Counted from the first letter of the stretch, positions 10,063-20,390 are shown. The stretch: 64,000 bases of DNA from Perkinsela sp. pyNocScin1 (GCA_964019655.1 CAXHTR010000006.1:496001-560000), one strand, 5' to 3'. The notes: generated by a model from the letters alone, not told the origin. Numbers and translations are program-made.

Positions 10063-10361
10063 GGGGTGAAGACCTGCTGCGCTCTCTGGACAGCTCAAAA
10101 TAGCCCACGTCGTATAGAAGTAAAAAAATTGGCTTTTACTACTCTCGCATCGATTTCCATCCATTTCCTTTATCATATGCCTCTAATGAAACAAGACAGC
10201 ATAGATTTATAAAGGATTTAAGAGGAATGTTCATACCATTCTGAAAAGCGATGGTCAATCTCTGTGAGTAACTTTAAAAATTGCTCGTATATGAGTTAGG
10301 CTTTCCCGAAAAGTACTTCATCAGCAGTGTAAAATCTCATAATTCATATAAACTAACTCAA
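10063..10361 (+). other. Intergenic spacer
   Basis: AT-rich spacer. A longer open frame begins inside it at 10281, but those 27 codons are unlike any paralogue and I treat them as 5' flank of the next gene. Confidence 0.4.
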
Positions 10362-11204
10362 ATGTATCGCCTTCTACTGTGTGCAGACGCTGAGGCGCTT
10401 GGTCGCTTCGACATCGACTCCATGCCTGATCAAACGCTCATGGAGCTCTTCATCGACACGACCAATATGCTCTTTCAGTACACCCACATGACATCCAGTG
10501 GGGACTTCCACGATAAGTGCACGTGGAAAGGCGTAAAGTGCGACAATAGCGGTAGTGTGACAGAAATCATATGGAATGGCAGAGATTGGGTTTGTGCTGA
10601 GCCAAACCTGTCAATGCTGCCTCGAAAACTCGAGATCTTACATTTGTCGAAAACAGACCACTTCAAGGCCCTGAAGGGGACGCTCGATGCAGCGGCGCTT
10701 CCGCCGGGTCTCCGAGAGTTCAACATCATCACGAACAAGTTCGAAGGGGAAATTGCGTTCGAAAGCCTTCCAGCAACAATGAATGACTTCAATATCATGT
10801 CCAACTCATTTTCGGGCAGTGTCGGCTTTGATTCGCTTCCGCCCGAAATTTGGATCATCAATCTCGCGAAGAACCGATTTTCGGGGAGTGTCAAGCTGGA
10901 AAAACTCCCGGAATCACTGTTCTTCTTAGACGTTCATGGGAACCGTTTTGAGGGCACAGTGAACCTCTGCAATCTCCCCGCAGAACTTAAATTTCTCCAC
11001 CTCGGCGAAAATTCCTTGCAGGGCGAGCTGTCGCTCGATAGCCTTCCGCGTGGCATGAAGGAGCTCTCCATTAATGAGAACCGCTTTTCGGGGAAGCTGA
11101 ACTTTGACAAAATCCCAGAGACCATGGAGACGCTCTTCGTGGGAGACCGTAACGACTTTGGCCGTATCGACTGGCGCAAAGTCCCGGCGTGCGTGCAGCT
11201 GTGA
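10362..11204 (+). CDS. LRR protein with intact cap and 8 repeats
   Basis: I start at the internal Met (MYRLLLCAD) because it matches the N-terminus of the family; the frame is open back to 10281, but that part is unconserved. The 280-residue product has LGRFD at 13-17, PDQTLMELF at 22-30 and a full cap, C53, W55 and C60, followed by GSVTEIIW. Eight repeats follow (LPRKL to IPETM), many with RFSG or SFSG turns. It ends with the short tail WRKVPACVQL. No anchor sequence is present. Confidence 0.9.
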   Translation: MYRLLLCADAEALGRFDIDSMPDQTLMELFIDTTNMLFQYTHMTSSGDFHDKCTWKGVKCDNSGSVTEIIWNGRDWVCAEPNLSMLPRKLEILHLSKTDHFKALKGTLDAAALPPGLREFNIITNKFEGEIAFESLPATMNDFNIMSNSFSGSVGFDSLPPEIWIINLAKNRFSGSVKLEKLPESLFFLDVHGNRFEGTVNLCNLPAELKFLHLGENSLQGELSLDSLPRGMKELSINENRFSGKLNFDKIPETMETLFVGDRNDFGRIDWRKVPACVQL

Positions 11205-11616
11205 ATCATGGGGGAGAGAAGAGAATTAGAATAGGAAAGGTCTGAAAAGAATTATGCATAACATACTCGTTTGAGATTACCAATACATTAATTTCGATGA
11301 GCTTGGATTTCAGGAGGTAGAGCAATTTCTATACTAGCCTATTTTCAAATAATTCTCAATGGCATGATGCTGAATGAGAGCAAGAGTCAATTGAGAGCAA
11401 GAAGGGATAGTCAAATAAGTTCTGACGTGGATTAACCGCATATGATAACAATCATCTTAGATTGATGATTTATAGATTGTCTCGACAAACTGTACAAGAA
11501 TAGATTTCTTTATGCCTTTGACTGTGATGCCTAGAATTGTTTCAAACCAAATGGTAATGTCTTTTTGGAAAGAATCGAGTATTCATTGTGAATTAAATTT
11601 CTCATCGCATTATTTC
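11205..11616 (+). other. Intergenic spacer
   Basis: AT-rich spacer with no recognised feature. The open frame extends back to 11512, but the upstream codons are not family-like. Confidence 0.4.
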
Positions 11617-12444
11617 ATGCTCATATTTCTGTTTTTGCCTTTCTACTGCCTTGAGCCACGCAAACAAGACACCGTCAAACTTCAGGACCAGATTTTTCGG
11701 AAATCTGTAAATGTTGACGCCTTTCGAACACTGAATCAGCGCTACGGTCTGGCTGTTAATCACCTTGTCCGTGATGCGTATGACCTGCCCGATATTTGCA
11801 AGTGGCGAGGCGTCGAATGCACCGATGGGGTCATGCATACATTCGTTTGGCACAGGCAAGGGCTTACACCCCTTGGCATCCTGATGGAGTGGCTCCCACC
11901 GACGCTGCAGTTTCTACATCTGGATCGAATTACGATGATCCACGGCTGGCAGCCTTTCAACCTCCCGCGTGCGCTTCGCTACTTGAACCTGAATGACTGC
12001 GATAGGCACAGCACACAGAGCAGCAGCAGCCTTCCTGATGCGCTCATCGCACTCAGCGATCTTCGCATGCTCCCATCAAAGATGGAAGAGTTTATTCTGG
12101 ACAACAGTTTCTTTATGGGCCAAATCATGCTCGAAAGCCTTCCACAAACCATGCGGCTCCTGTTTCTTCGCACATTCTTCTTTGAAAAGGTGAATATCGA
12201 CCCGCTTGCGCTTCCAGATCAAATGGAGTACATTGTTTTCCTCAACCTTGTTGCGAACAAGCCTGTGAAGATTTTCAAAGGCTTTGGAAAGACGCAGTGC
12301 ACGATAGTTAATCAGGACGGTGAAGCACTGCGCATTGGTGATAATGTGCGCAAACGATACGGGTCGGACTACAAGGAGGTGTCAAAGTACTATCGGAAAT
12401 TTGATGAGGAGGTGCGAAGAGCAATTTTGGACGAATGTTTTTAA
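11617..12444 (+). CDS. Few-repeat LRR protein, 9310/11617 branch
   Basis: The family-like start is the Met at 11617 (MLIFLFLPFY), giving 275 residues. Residues 15-60 are helical and charged. The cap has C61, W63 and C68 (CKWRGVEC). Next come MEWLPPTLQFLHL, a W-containing strand, LPRALRYLNL, LPSKMEEFIL with MGQIML, and LPQTMRLLFL: the same core order as the second halves of 15466 and 44601. The C-terminal 60 residues are charged, helical and Lys/Arg/Glu-rich, with no recognised fold. It follows an ordinary LRR gene, as does 9310. Confidence 0.85.
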   Translation: MLIFLFLPFYCLEPRKQDTVKLQDQIFRKSVNVDAFRTLNQRYGLAVNHLVRDAYDLPDICKWRGVECTDGVMHTFVWHRQGLTPLGILMEWLPPTLQFLHLDRITMIHGWQPFNLPRALRYLNLNDCDRHSTQSSSSLPDALIALSDLRMLPSKMEEFILDNSFFMGQIMLESLPQTMRLLFLRTFFFEKVNIDPLALPDQMEYIVFLNLVANKPVKIFKGFGKTQCTIVNQDGEALRIGDNVRKRYGSDYKEVSKYYRKFDEEVRRAILDECF

Positions 12445-12575
12445 ATACTTTGATGAGGGGCCCATGCGAAGTATCTGATAAGAACAGACATGTGAAATAG
12501 CAATGAGATCATATAAACCTCATCGAGTGAATTATCTTTCAATTTACTTAACTTTTATCAGATTTATCTCAGAAA

Positions 12576-13907
12576 ATGCTCTCTGTCTGCATAAATCTAA
12601 CAGCTGTTGACCCCGCACTTGGTCGCCTCGACCCCTTTTCGCTCTCCGACCAAGCACTGATGGAAATGGCTGTTGAAAAAGTCACTGATAGGTCCAAAAG
12701 GTTCTTTCGAGATAGAAAGGGCGCGTATCTCGACATCAGTGATTGGAAGCGAGTCGAATGTGATGCAGATGGCAAAGTGCATAAATTTGTCCTCACAAAC
12801 TTTGATGGTGAGTTTGGACTCGCCTACCTGCCCACGAGTATGGGCACATTGATTCTCTCAGGAGAAAAAGCCACAGCGATGCTCGAAGCACACAAACTTC
12901 CAAATAACCTTCGTTGCCTATTTTTGGAGAGTTTGGAGCTCAAAGGATCGCTTGAGACTATTCATCTCCCTCCAAGATTGGTGAACGTACGAATTATCAA
13001 AACAGGATTGACAGGTACTGTTGACCTGACGATGCTACCGCTCAAGGTCATGTTTGTCTACCTCGCAGAAAATGCGCTCACAGGGACGATCAAGCTCAAC
13101 CAGCTCCCACCGGAACTTCGTGAGCTTTCGCTGAAGGGTAATCAGTTTCACGGGGGCATACACATCGAAAGGCTTCCAGCGAATATATCGCGTCTGTATC
13201 TCCAATCGAATAATTTTAGTGGAAATCCGCACCTCGCAGCGCTTCCAGACTCGATCCATATCATCGATCTATCCTCTAACGCGCTTACGGGGGAGTTCAA
13301 AGTTCGAGACACAAGTATTAACCTCCAACTTTTCGAGGTAATCTTGTCTCAAAATCAATTTGATGGAAGTATCGACTTTGGAGATTTACCAAAAGGCTTC
13401 AAGTCACTGTCAATCCGCGATAACAAAATATCTGGTAGCCTGTGCTTGGCTGCAATGCCCAAATCGCTCAAAAACCTCGATGTAACGCAAAATGGGCTGG
13501 AAGGTTCAATTTTATCGGAAAAATTACACGCAAATCTGTTTCAACTCTTCGTGCAGGGCAATAAGCTCACCGGAAGTTTGCACTTGAGAAACCTCCCAGA
13601 GCCCCTCGCACACTTCAATGCCTCAAGCAACCATTTCACAGGGAGTCTGGACTTTAGCCAGCTGTCATCTAGCCTGCAGACAATGAATCTCAGTAGAAAC
13701 GACTTTAGCGGAAAATTTTTCTTTGACTTTCCGATGAAGTCACTCCGAAAGCTCGATGTGCGAGACAATTCGCTCTGTGGCACGGCGGTCATACGAAGGA
13801 CGAGATGTACGATTATGATGGGTGGGAACTCGATAGAATCTGTTCTTGACCCATTCGGTGCGCCGCATCCACGAGAAAGAGAGATGCTGGAGTTGCCAAT
13901 CGACTGA
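12576..13907 (+). CDS. Long LRR protein (about 14 repeats) with AVVD-like tail
   Basis: A 443-residue member. The N-terminus has PALGRLDPFSLSDQALMEM. The cap is half changed: the first cysteine is Ser55, while W57 and C62 remain. About fourteen repeats follow. The C-terminus carries the first tail type, a strand GTAVIRR, then GGNSIESVLDPFGAPH. AG lies four bases before the ATG (12571-12572) after a T-rich tract. With 4313, 24823, 41816 and 50319 it belongs to the group of longest solenoids in the array. Confidence 0.9.
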   Translation: MLSVCINLTAVDPALGRLDPFSLSDQALMEMAVEKVTDRSKRFFRDRKGAYLDISDWKRVECDADGKVHKFVLTNFDGEFGLAYLPTSMGTLILSGEKATAMLEAHKLPNNLRCLFLESLELKGSLETIHLPPRLVNVRIIKTGLTGTVDLTMLPLKVMFVYLAENALTGTIKLNQLPPELRELSLKGNQFHGGIHIERLPANISRLYLQSNNFSGNPHLAALPDSIHIIDLSSNALTGEFKVRDTSINLQLFEVILSQNQFDGSIDFGDLPKGFKSLSIRDNKISGSLCLAAMPKSLKNLDVTQNGLEGSILSEKLHANLFQLFVQGNKLTGSLHLRNLPEPLAHFNASSNHFTGSLDFSQLSSSLQTMNLSRNDFSGKFFFDFPMKSLRKLDVRDNSLCGTAVIRRTRCTIMMGGNSIESVLDPFGAPHPREREMLELPID

Positions 13908-14172
13908 TGATGGGATCGGAGCACCACTGTTATTTACATTTTAGAACGAATATCACAGTTTATGAGAATAGGAGAGATTCAATACATGTGCATGTGTTGA
14001 TGATTGAAATGATAGTTGAACGCCCTTTATTTCTTTTTTTTTCAAGTTTTCATGCTTTCCGAATCAGAAAAGATGACGTAACCCAGTGATACCCAAGCGC
14101 TTTCACTTCTGAATTCTGACTATTGATCTTCATCTTTCCCCCAATTTTCTTATAACGCTTAACTGATACGCT

Positions 14173-14925
14173 ATGAACTTCTGCTTCCTAGCACTCACTG
14201 ATACCCCACTCGGCAAACTTGATCCGAAGGCATTCCGTCCTCAAGTCATGCTCGAGACATTTTTCCGCAATTTTGATGCCAACAATGTTCTCTGGAATGG
14301 TGAAGCGGAGGCTCCAGACATCACTGAGTGGCGTGGCCTTACATTCGACGGTGACACTCTGAAAGAAATCAACCTCAAACAGGCCTTTGAAGGTGGCGGT
14401 GCAATGACATTTCAGTGGCTACCAGACGGCCTACGGACGTTCGACATGACATCGAACAGTCTTCGGGGCACAATTCCCCTGGGCGACCTCCCGCGATCGC
14501 TCGAAGTGCTCAGCATCCGTGAAAACCTTCTGGAGGGATCGATAGACCTTCGTGCTCTGCCCGCGAGCCTCCAAACCTGCCACCTATCTGGAAACAATTT
14601 TACGGGGTGCGTCGTGCTCGACAATCTTCCACAGGGCCTACAGACCTTGAACATTTATGACAACGAGCTGCACGGGTCTCTCGACCTCAAGCACTTCCCG
14701 GTAAGTCTACTTGTGTTTAATGCGCAAAAAAATAATTTCAGTGGAGAAATCAGTCTGTGTGCACTTCCGCCACGAACACATAAGATTCGCCTCGATCAAA
14801 ACAAGCTTCACGGAAATGTCAATCTGCACGGGGTCCCGGACTCGCTAATGCACATTGACCTTCGGAAAAATAAATTTTCAAGTTGCTCGGGGTCAAAGCG
14901 GCGAACGCTCTGTGTTCGAATTTGA
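14173..14925 (+). CDS. LRR protein without cap cysteines
   Basis: A 250-residue member starting MNFCFLALTDTPLGKLDP. The SDQ segment is changed to RPQVMLETF. The cap retains W53 and the G-L-T-F-D pattern, but both cap cysteines are absent. About seven repeats (LPDGL, LPRSL, LPASL, LPQGL, FPVSL, LPPRT, VPDSL) follow from residue 82. The protein ends soon after the last repeat with SKRRTLCVRI, a basic end rather than the usual tail. Confidence 0.9.
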   Translation: MNFCFLALTDTPLGKLDPKAFRPQVMLETFFRNFDANNVLWNGEAEAPDITEWRGLTFDGDTLKEINLKQAFEGGGAMTFQWLPDGLRTFDMTSNSLRGTIPLGDLPRSLEVLSIRENLLEGSIDLRALPASLQTCHLSGNNFTGCVVLDNLPQGLQTLNIYDNELHGSLDLKHFPVSLLVFNAQKNNFSGEISLCALPPRTHKIRLDQNKLHGNVNLHGVPDSLMHIDLRKNKFSSCSGSKRRTLCVRI

Positions 14926-15465
14926 GAATTTTGGATGAGTTACTGAAAGATTCGGCCGGAATGGTCTCTTACAAATATCATATGATCTCGATCTCTGCTG
15001 TTTTTGAATCTCTCAGAAAAGTTGTAATTTCTTCTGAGTTCTCTAATACGAGGACAGTTTCCCAGAGTCAATGCTTACGAGTAAGGAGATAGAAACACGT
15101 GCAAACGTCTGATCTTTTTCCGTAGCTTTTCGTCAGGTCCGTGTAAAAGCGAATCTCGTGAAAAAAAATGGCTTGCTAGCTCTTGACAAAAGACTTGTCC
15201 AGGGCATACATGTGTAACTAGATAAGTTTATGTGCTCAATATGAATTCAGCTGATGCCACCTGTGATCGATAGGTCGATCCCCGGCAATGGTCAATCACC
15301 GCGGTTACAAGGCAAAAGTCCACGAAGGACAATGAATCAGTCAGACTGAAAATTCCAAATGGTTGCGAATGACTAAAATAGAACTTCCCTAAACGACTTA
15401 CGATCGGTGCTTTTAACATTTGCCAAATATTCTTTTCTTTAACTTCTCTCAATTCTTTACTCTTG
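14926..15465 (+). other. Intergenic spacer, 540 bases
   Basis: Nothing recognised apart from the T/C-rich tract just before the next gene. No LRR relic seen. Confidence 0.5.
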
Positions 15466-17067
15466 ATGATTTTCTCCCTGACGCTCCTCAGCGCTGACAC
15501 ACCTGCCGACACCATTGATCTGGCAGCGTACAGCGACCGAGAGCTGCTCGATCTCGTCGTCAAAGATATTGACGATAGAGCAAAGCAAATGCACGCTGAC
15601 GTTCCTGGTGGCGACGTGCCGGTGTGTGACTGGACCATGGTGGAATGCGACGAGCGTGGAGTGGTCATCAAAATTTTTCGTCAAGGGTTCATGGGCAGTG
15701 GGTCTCTCGCGCTTGAGTTTCTTCCACTGCAAATTCAATCCTGTTCGCTCAGTAACCAAAGCTACCCCAAAATCTGTGGAACGCTGTGTACACCTCAACT
15801 GCCCCGCGGTCTTCAGCTTCTGAGCCTGACCCACCTCGGCTTTTACGGGGCTGTGGATATGACGCAGCTCCCACCGCAGATGAATTTGCTCTTCCTCCAT
15901 CACAACAATTTCAGCGGGAGCTGTGACTTGAACAAGCTCTCCGAGACTATTCAGTCAATCGATATAAGCCATAACGATTTTTCGGGGAGTGTTGACTTAA
16001 CACGCTTGCCCTATCAGCTCCGCACGCTCAAAATCGCCAATAACAATTTTTCGGGTGAAATTCATTTCTTGAACTTACCGGGCGTCGTTTTGCTCGACTT
16101 GCAAGCAAATCAATTTTCCGGCGAATTTCGATTCGATACGTACGACAAGGCTTCACACGTCGGCATCTACGGCGACTCAAACCCGTTTAGCGGGACAGCA
16201 GTGGTCCACAGCAGCGCCAATCTGGTCACATTGAAGAAGACGAACATCGTCGATGTGGTCGATGAGCATGGCAAGCCCAGCCCGAAGAAGCACTCGATAC
16301 TTGGCAAAATTATGCTTGCTGACAATCCCGGGCGCCGATCCGCTGACTTACAGCTCCAATCGATGCTGCACTTTGCCGATGCGGTCGAATATGCCCACGC
16401 TGAGGTGCTCCGGCAGGTCAATCGGTCGCTTCTGCGAAAATTACTTGAGATTCAGGGCGGCAGTCAGCCACAGCGGTTGGACGCGTGCACGTGGCAGGGC
16501 ATCACGTGCAAAGACAACGTTGTGGAGATGATCCACGTCGACCAGTCTGGCAAACCGCTCAAGCTCATCGACATGGACTGGATCCCACCGACTGTGCAGT
16601 TCGTGTGCCTCAAGGACATCGCAGCTGTGAACGGCTGGGTCACACAGCGGCTGCCAAGGGCGCTTCGCTTTCTGTCGATGAACCGGATTTACACAGTGCA
16701 GAGAGACGGGGCGACGGCTCGCAGCGTTGACCTACGGACCTTGCCAAGGGGCATGGAGGAGCTCTTCGTGCGCTCTGGGGACTTACATGGTGCGCTGTGC
16801 ATTGCGAATCTCCCACAGACCATGCGAACAATACTAATTAGGCACGAGAGAATTTCGGAGGTGCAAGTGGATGCTGCAGGGCTGCCGGTGAGTATCCAAG
16901 TGATTAGCGTTGTGAATACACTCGGGAAGGAGAAGCAGGCGAAGGAGGACCGTGTGCGCATCCGGTGGGTAGGCAAGGACAAAGACGCTCGTGTGACGAA
17001 TCGGGCGGATACCACAGTGGTGGAGTCGAAGTACGCAGATGTATTCAAGAAGTCAGTTGGGCTTTGA
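15466..17067 (+). CDS. Two-module LRR protein (ordinary module fused to 9310/11617-type module)
   Basis: I use the ATG at 15466 (533 residues). Module one: hydrophobic start, SDRELLDLV, cap C54/W56/C61, about six repeats with NNFSG turns, and the GTAVVHSS ... VVDEHGKPSPKKH tail at about 240-290. Module two: a charged helix (about 295-335), a second cap C340/W342/C347 (CTWQGITC), then DMDWIPPTVQFV, W-VTQRLPRALRFLSM, LPRGMEELFV and LPQTMRTILIRH, as in 11617. The last 50 residues are Lys/Arg-rich (IRWVGKDKDARVTN). The gene at 44601 has the same build. Nothing at the junction suggests a missed stop or start, so I regard it as a true fusion. Confidence 0.9.
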   Translation: MIFSLTLLSADTPADTIDLAAYSDRELLDLVVKDIDDRAKQMHADVPGGDVPVCDWTMVECDERGVVIKIFRQGFMGSGSLALEFLPLQIQSCSLSNQSYPKICGTLCTPQLPRGLQLLSLTHLGFYGAVDMTQLPPQMNLLFLHHNNFSGSCDLNKLSETIQSIDISHNDFSGSVDLTRLPYQLRTLKIANNNFSGEIHFLNLPGVVLLDLQANQFSGEFRFDTYDKASHVGIYGDSNPFSGTAVVHSSANLVTLKKTNIVDVVDEHGKPSPKKHSILGKIMLADNPGRRSADLQLQSMLHFADAVEYAHAEVLRQVNRSLLRKLLEIQGGSQPQRLDACTWQGITCKDNVVEMIHVDQSGKPLKLIDMDWIPPTVQFVCLKDIAAVNGWVTQRLPRALRFLSMNRIYTVQRDGATARSVDLRTLPRGMEELFVRSGDLHGALCIANLPQTMRTILIRHERISEVQVDAAGLPVSIQVISVVNTLGKEKQAKEDRVRIRWVGKDKDARVTNRADTTVVESKYADVFKKSVGL

Positions 17068-17177
17068 AGAAGGACCTATAAGTATTTTTAAGGTATAAAA
17101 ATGTACTTGAATAAGAAATATGAATAGATGTTCCCACAATTGTTTCAGCTGAAAAATCAGATTTCCACCTGTGTACA

Positions 17178-18080
17178 ATGCAACGCTTGATATTCGTCAC
17201 GATCGACCCTTCGCTCGGCCGCCTTGACTACGATTCGCTCTCCGATCAAGCGCGAATGGAAATCTTCGTTTCACTGATGTCTCAGAGTGCACAAGAGAAA
17301 TTTCAAGATGCGAACGGAAACTTCTTAGATGTTTGCGAGTGGTACGGTGTCGAATGCGACGCAGAAGGAAATGTCAAAGAATTTCGGATAATCATCTGGG
17401 AAGAAGATGAAAATGGCCCGAATCTCGACTATATTCCTCCGCATGTCCGCTTTTTTTCGCTTAATGGGTCTAAAGTATGCAATTTGAATCCAGTGATGCT
17501 TCCATTGACGCTTGTTGAATTCAAAATAGGCGGTACAACGTTTCGAAATGGCATTGACCTCAAAGACTTTGCAAGATCCAATCTAGAGGAACTTAAGATG
17601 GAAAAGTGCGGCTTGCAGGGCACCTGTGACACGAGCCAACTACCAGAGAGCCTCATGATGCTCAACTTGACAGCAAATAAGCTGCATGGAAGTCTTGTTC
17701 TCGACTGTTTACCACGACGGATGACCGTCTTTCTGGCGTCAGCGAACAATTTTGGTGGAAAGTTGCTTATCGACAATCTTCCACCTGATATGTCGAAAAT
17801 TCACGTTATGCAAAACAAATTCACGGAGTTTGCGCTTCTCAGCACACCTGCGGGTACGAAAAATACTGGGACGTTGCATATGCTTCAGGGGTATTTCCTT
17901 GAAATTGAAGCTGGGGATAACGAAATTAAAGGCACGGTAGTCGTCGAAAAGGCTATGAACGGAAAGAATGTGAAACTTACGTTGTGTTGGAACTACATTG
18001 AGGCCGTTGTAGATGAGAAAGGGAAGAAGCATCGCTTTTCAAAGCGTATCTTACAGAATCAGAATATACTGATGAAGTGA
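17178..18080 (+). CDS. LRR protein of the 17178/18351 pair
   Basis: A 300-residue member with PSLGRLDYDSLSDQARMEIF near the start and a full cap, C53, W55 and C60 (DVCEWYGVEC). About six repeats follow, of which the second and third are degenerate. The C-terminal cap is long: after a Gly/Thr loop come GTVVVEKAMNGKNV and NYIEAVVDEKGKKH, then a basic end. The gene at 18351 is a tandem copy, similar from end to end including the GNFLDxCEWY and AVVDEKGxKHRFSKRIL stretches. Confidence 0.9.
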   Translation: MQRLIFVTIDPSLGRLDYDSLSDQARMEIFVSLMSQSAQEKFQDANGNFLDVCEWYGVECDAEGNVKEFRIIIWEEDENGPNLDYIPPHVRFFSLNGSKVCNLNPVMLPLTLVEFKIGGTTFRNGIDLKDFARSNLEELKMEKCGLQGTCDTSQLPESLMMLNLTANKLHGSLVLDCLPRRMTVFLASANNFGGKLLIDNLPPDMSKIHVMQNKFTEFALLSTPAGTKNTGTLHMLQGYFLEIEAGDNEIKGTVVVEKAMNGKNVKLTLCWNYIEAVVDEKGKKHRFSKRILQNQNILMK

Positions 18081-18350
18081 TATTGACGTGCGCGTAGTCA
18101 AGAAAGACGATTTAATCGAGTATAATTCATGGAGAGTAAATTTTAATTCAAAGGAAAGATATTCCGAGTATACCACATGAGCATAATGTAAAGGTTTGTC
18201 TCGCTCTTGGATTTTTCAATAATGATGAACAGACCAAAGGTTTGTAGGGACTGATGATTCTTTTTTTTGTCACCACTTTGAAAGATAATGTGGTATGATA
18301 AGTGAGTAAGCACCTGTTTAGGCTTCAAACGAAATTTTTCTATCTTCAAA

Positions 18351-19238
18351 ATGCAACTCTTGATCTTCGCTACTATCGACATGTCGCTCGGCCGCCTTGA
18401 CTACGATTCCCTCTCCGATCAAGCACGAATGGAAATCTTCGTTTCACCAATGTCGGAGAATTTGCAGAAGAAATTACAAGATGCGAATGGAAACTTCTTG
18501 GATATTTGCGAGTGGTATTTCGTTGAGTGTGATGCGGAAGGAAACGTCGATAGAATACGCTTAAATCTATCTGAAGATACAAAATGCCCAATTTTTTCCT
18601 ATATTCCCCCGTCTGTTCGAATATTCAGCTACAAACGGGCAAAATATTGCAGTTTTACTCAAGCTGATCTTCCACCGAATCTTTGCGAATTTTCTATTGA
18701 AAGCACTCAACTTCTAAGTGAAATAGATCTGAAAGACTTCGCATCGAATCTGCAGAACATTACGATTGACTGTTGCGCAATGCAAGGAACGTGTGATGCG
18801 CGACAGCTACCGGAGAGCCTTATCAATCTGAATGTGGCCTGGAACAACCTTAACGGAAGTCTTTCTCTTGACAATCTGCCGCGGCCGATGACCCACTTCC
18901 TTGCAGAGAATAACGAGTTTAGCGGAAAGCTGCTAATCGACAAACTTCCAGCCGGTATGTACCTTATTAAACTATTTCGAAACAAATTCACGGAGTTTGC
19001 TCTCCTGAACACGCCAGAGCGTACGAAAGGTGAGAGACGAGGACGGAGAGACCGCGCAAATAAACTCTTCATAAACGTCACACGCAACAAGATATGTGGC
19101 ACAGCTGTTATTGAGAAGGCGATCAATGGGAACTATGTGAATTTAGGGTTGGAGTTAAACATGATTGAGGCGGTGGTTGATGAGAAGGGGAGGAAGCATC
19201 GCTTTTCGAAGCGTATTCTCATTGATCAGGATTCTTGA
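18351..19238 (+). CDS. LRR protein, tandem copy of 17178
   Basis: This 295-residue protein matches its neighbour through MSLGRLDYDSLSDQARMEIF, the cap (C53, W55, C60) and the tail (EAVVDEKGRKHRFSKRIL). The loop before the tail differs most; here it is a basic stretch, ERTKGERRGRRDRANK. Repeats two and three are degenerate, as in the sister. The loss of consensus in the same two repeats suggests it predates the duplication. Confidence 0.9.
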   Translation: MQLLIFATIDMSLGRLDYDSLSDQARMEIFVSPMSENLQKKLQDANGNFLDICEWYFVECDAEGNVDRIRLNLSEDTKCPIFSYIPPSVRIFSYKRAKYCSFTQADLPPNLCEFSIESTQLLSEIDLKDFASNLQNITIDCCAMQGTCDARQLPESLINLNVAWNNLNGSLSLDNLPRPMTHFLAENNEFSGKLLIDKLPAGMYLIKLFRNKFTEFALLNTPERTKGERRGRRDRANKLFINVTRNKICGTAVIEKAINGNYVNLGLELNMIEAVVDEKGRKHRFSKRILIDQDS

Positions 19239-19444
19239 AGAAATTTTCTCTTTTGAGGCGTTTGCAAACAAAAGCAGGTTCGATATTTCGAGTAGAGATA
19301 AGTAAATTTAGAATATTTTGGAATAATACGATGGTAATTTTTGATGTGCGCATGATATTGATGTGTATCAATAGCAGAGTATGCCACTTTTCACACCAAT
19401 GCAGCCCTCAAATGCAGACTTTATCTTGTTGATTAAAATTTCAC

Positions 19445-20272
19445 ATGCTCTTGTACAGTATCGCAGCTGACCCAGCCCTCGGCAGATTCGACCCGACCAC
19501 ACTCACAGACGCACAGCGTATCGAAGTTCTATTCAGTGAAGCAGAAGGATTCATAGAGGCCCTTTCGAATGGCGCGCCCGATGATCACGTCTGCAGATGG
19601 GACCACATCCATTGTGATGAAGAAATGAATGTCACATCGATTGACTTCGCCGATATCGAGTACTTTGGGAATGGGACGCTACTCCTCGATGCACTTCCGT
19701 CGAAGCTCGAGGAGTTTGTGTATGCGAACATTTGTGATCCGCATCTCCATGGAACACTGCGCACGTCACTGCTGCCTCAAAACTTGATCAGTTTTGTGCT
19801 TTCTACGCACAAATTTACGGGGTCAGTGCAACTCGAATATTTGCCTTCAAGCTTACAGACTCTTTACATACGAAACAATAAATTTTCAGGAATTTTGGAT
19901 TTTCGGCACTTACCCGAAAGTCTCACCGAGCTCAATCTGGCAGTCAACGCATTTGAGGGGGAAATTCATCTCGATTCGCTCCCAGGCAGCATAAAGGATA
20001 TTGATCTCTGCGAAAACCAATTTGAGGGCAAAATCAATTTGGGCAGCCTTCCTGCCAGCGTGCGATCGCTTGGGCTACGTAAGAATCGGCTCTGTGGAAG
20101 CGTGGACCTTCTGCACCTGCCAGAGGCTATCGATACGCTCGACCTACAGAGCAACAGCTTTGTGGGTGACTTGGACTTTTCTGAGCTTCCAGAAGCCATG
20201 CACTGGCTGGCACTTGGTGGAAACAACTTCGCACCGATAAAAGGGGAAAAGCCGCGATGCGTTCGAATGTAA
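19445..20272 (+). CDS. LRR protein with 8 repeats
   Basis: A 275-residue member. The start is MLLYSIAADPALGRFDP; the SDQ segment reads TDAQRIEVL. The cap is complete, with C50, W52 and C57, though the G-V between them is replaced (CRWDHIHC). Eight regular repeats follow (LPSKL to LPEAM) with NKFSG, NAFEG and NQFEG turns. It ends with the short tail NNFAPIKGEKPRCVRM, which resembles the ends of 34528, 36700 and 26736. Confidence 0.9.
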   Translation: MLLYSIAADPALGRFDPTTLTDAQRIEVLFSEAEGFIEALSNGAPDDHVCRWDHIHCDEEMNVTSIDFADIEYFGNGTLLLDALPSKLEEFVYANICDPHLHGTLRTSLLPQNLISFVLSTHKFTGSVQLEYLPSSLQTLYIRNNKFSGILDFRHLPESLTELNLAVNAFEGEIHLDSLPGSIKDIDLCENQFEGKINLGSLPASVRSLGLRKNRLCGSVDLLHLPEAIDTLDLQSNSFVGDLDFSELPEAMHWLALGGNNFAPIKGEKPRCVRM

Positions 20273-20390
20273 GTAGGGCAAAATGTGCATTAGAGATACG
20301 TCACGGGAATTTTTACTCTCTCTTATCCAGCGAATAGAATGACGATTATGACATCTTCACGGAAGAGAGAAGATGAGAAATTTTACATTC

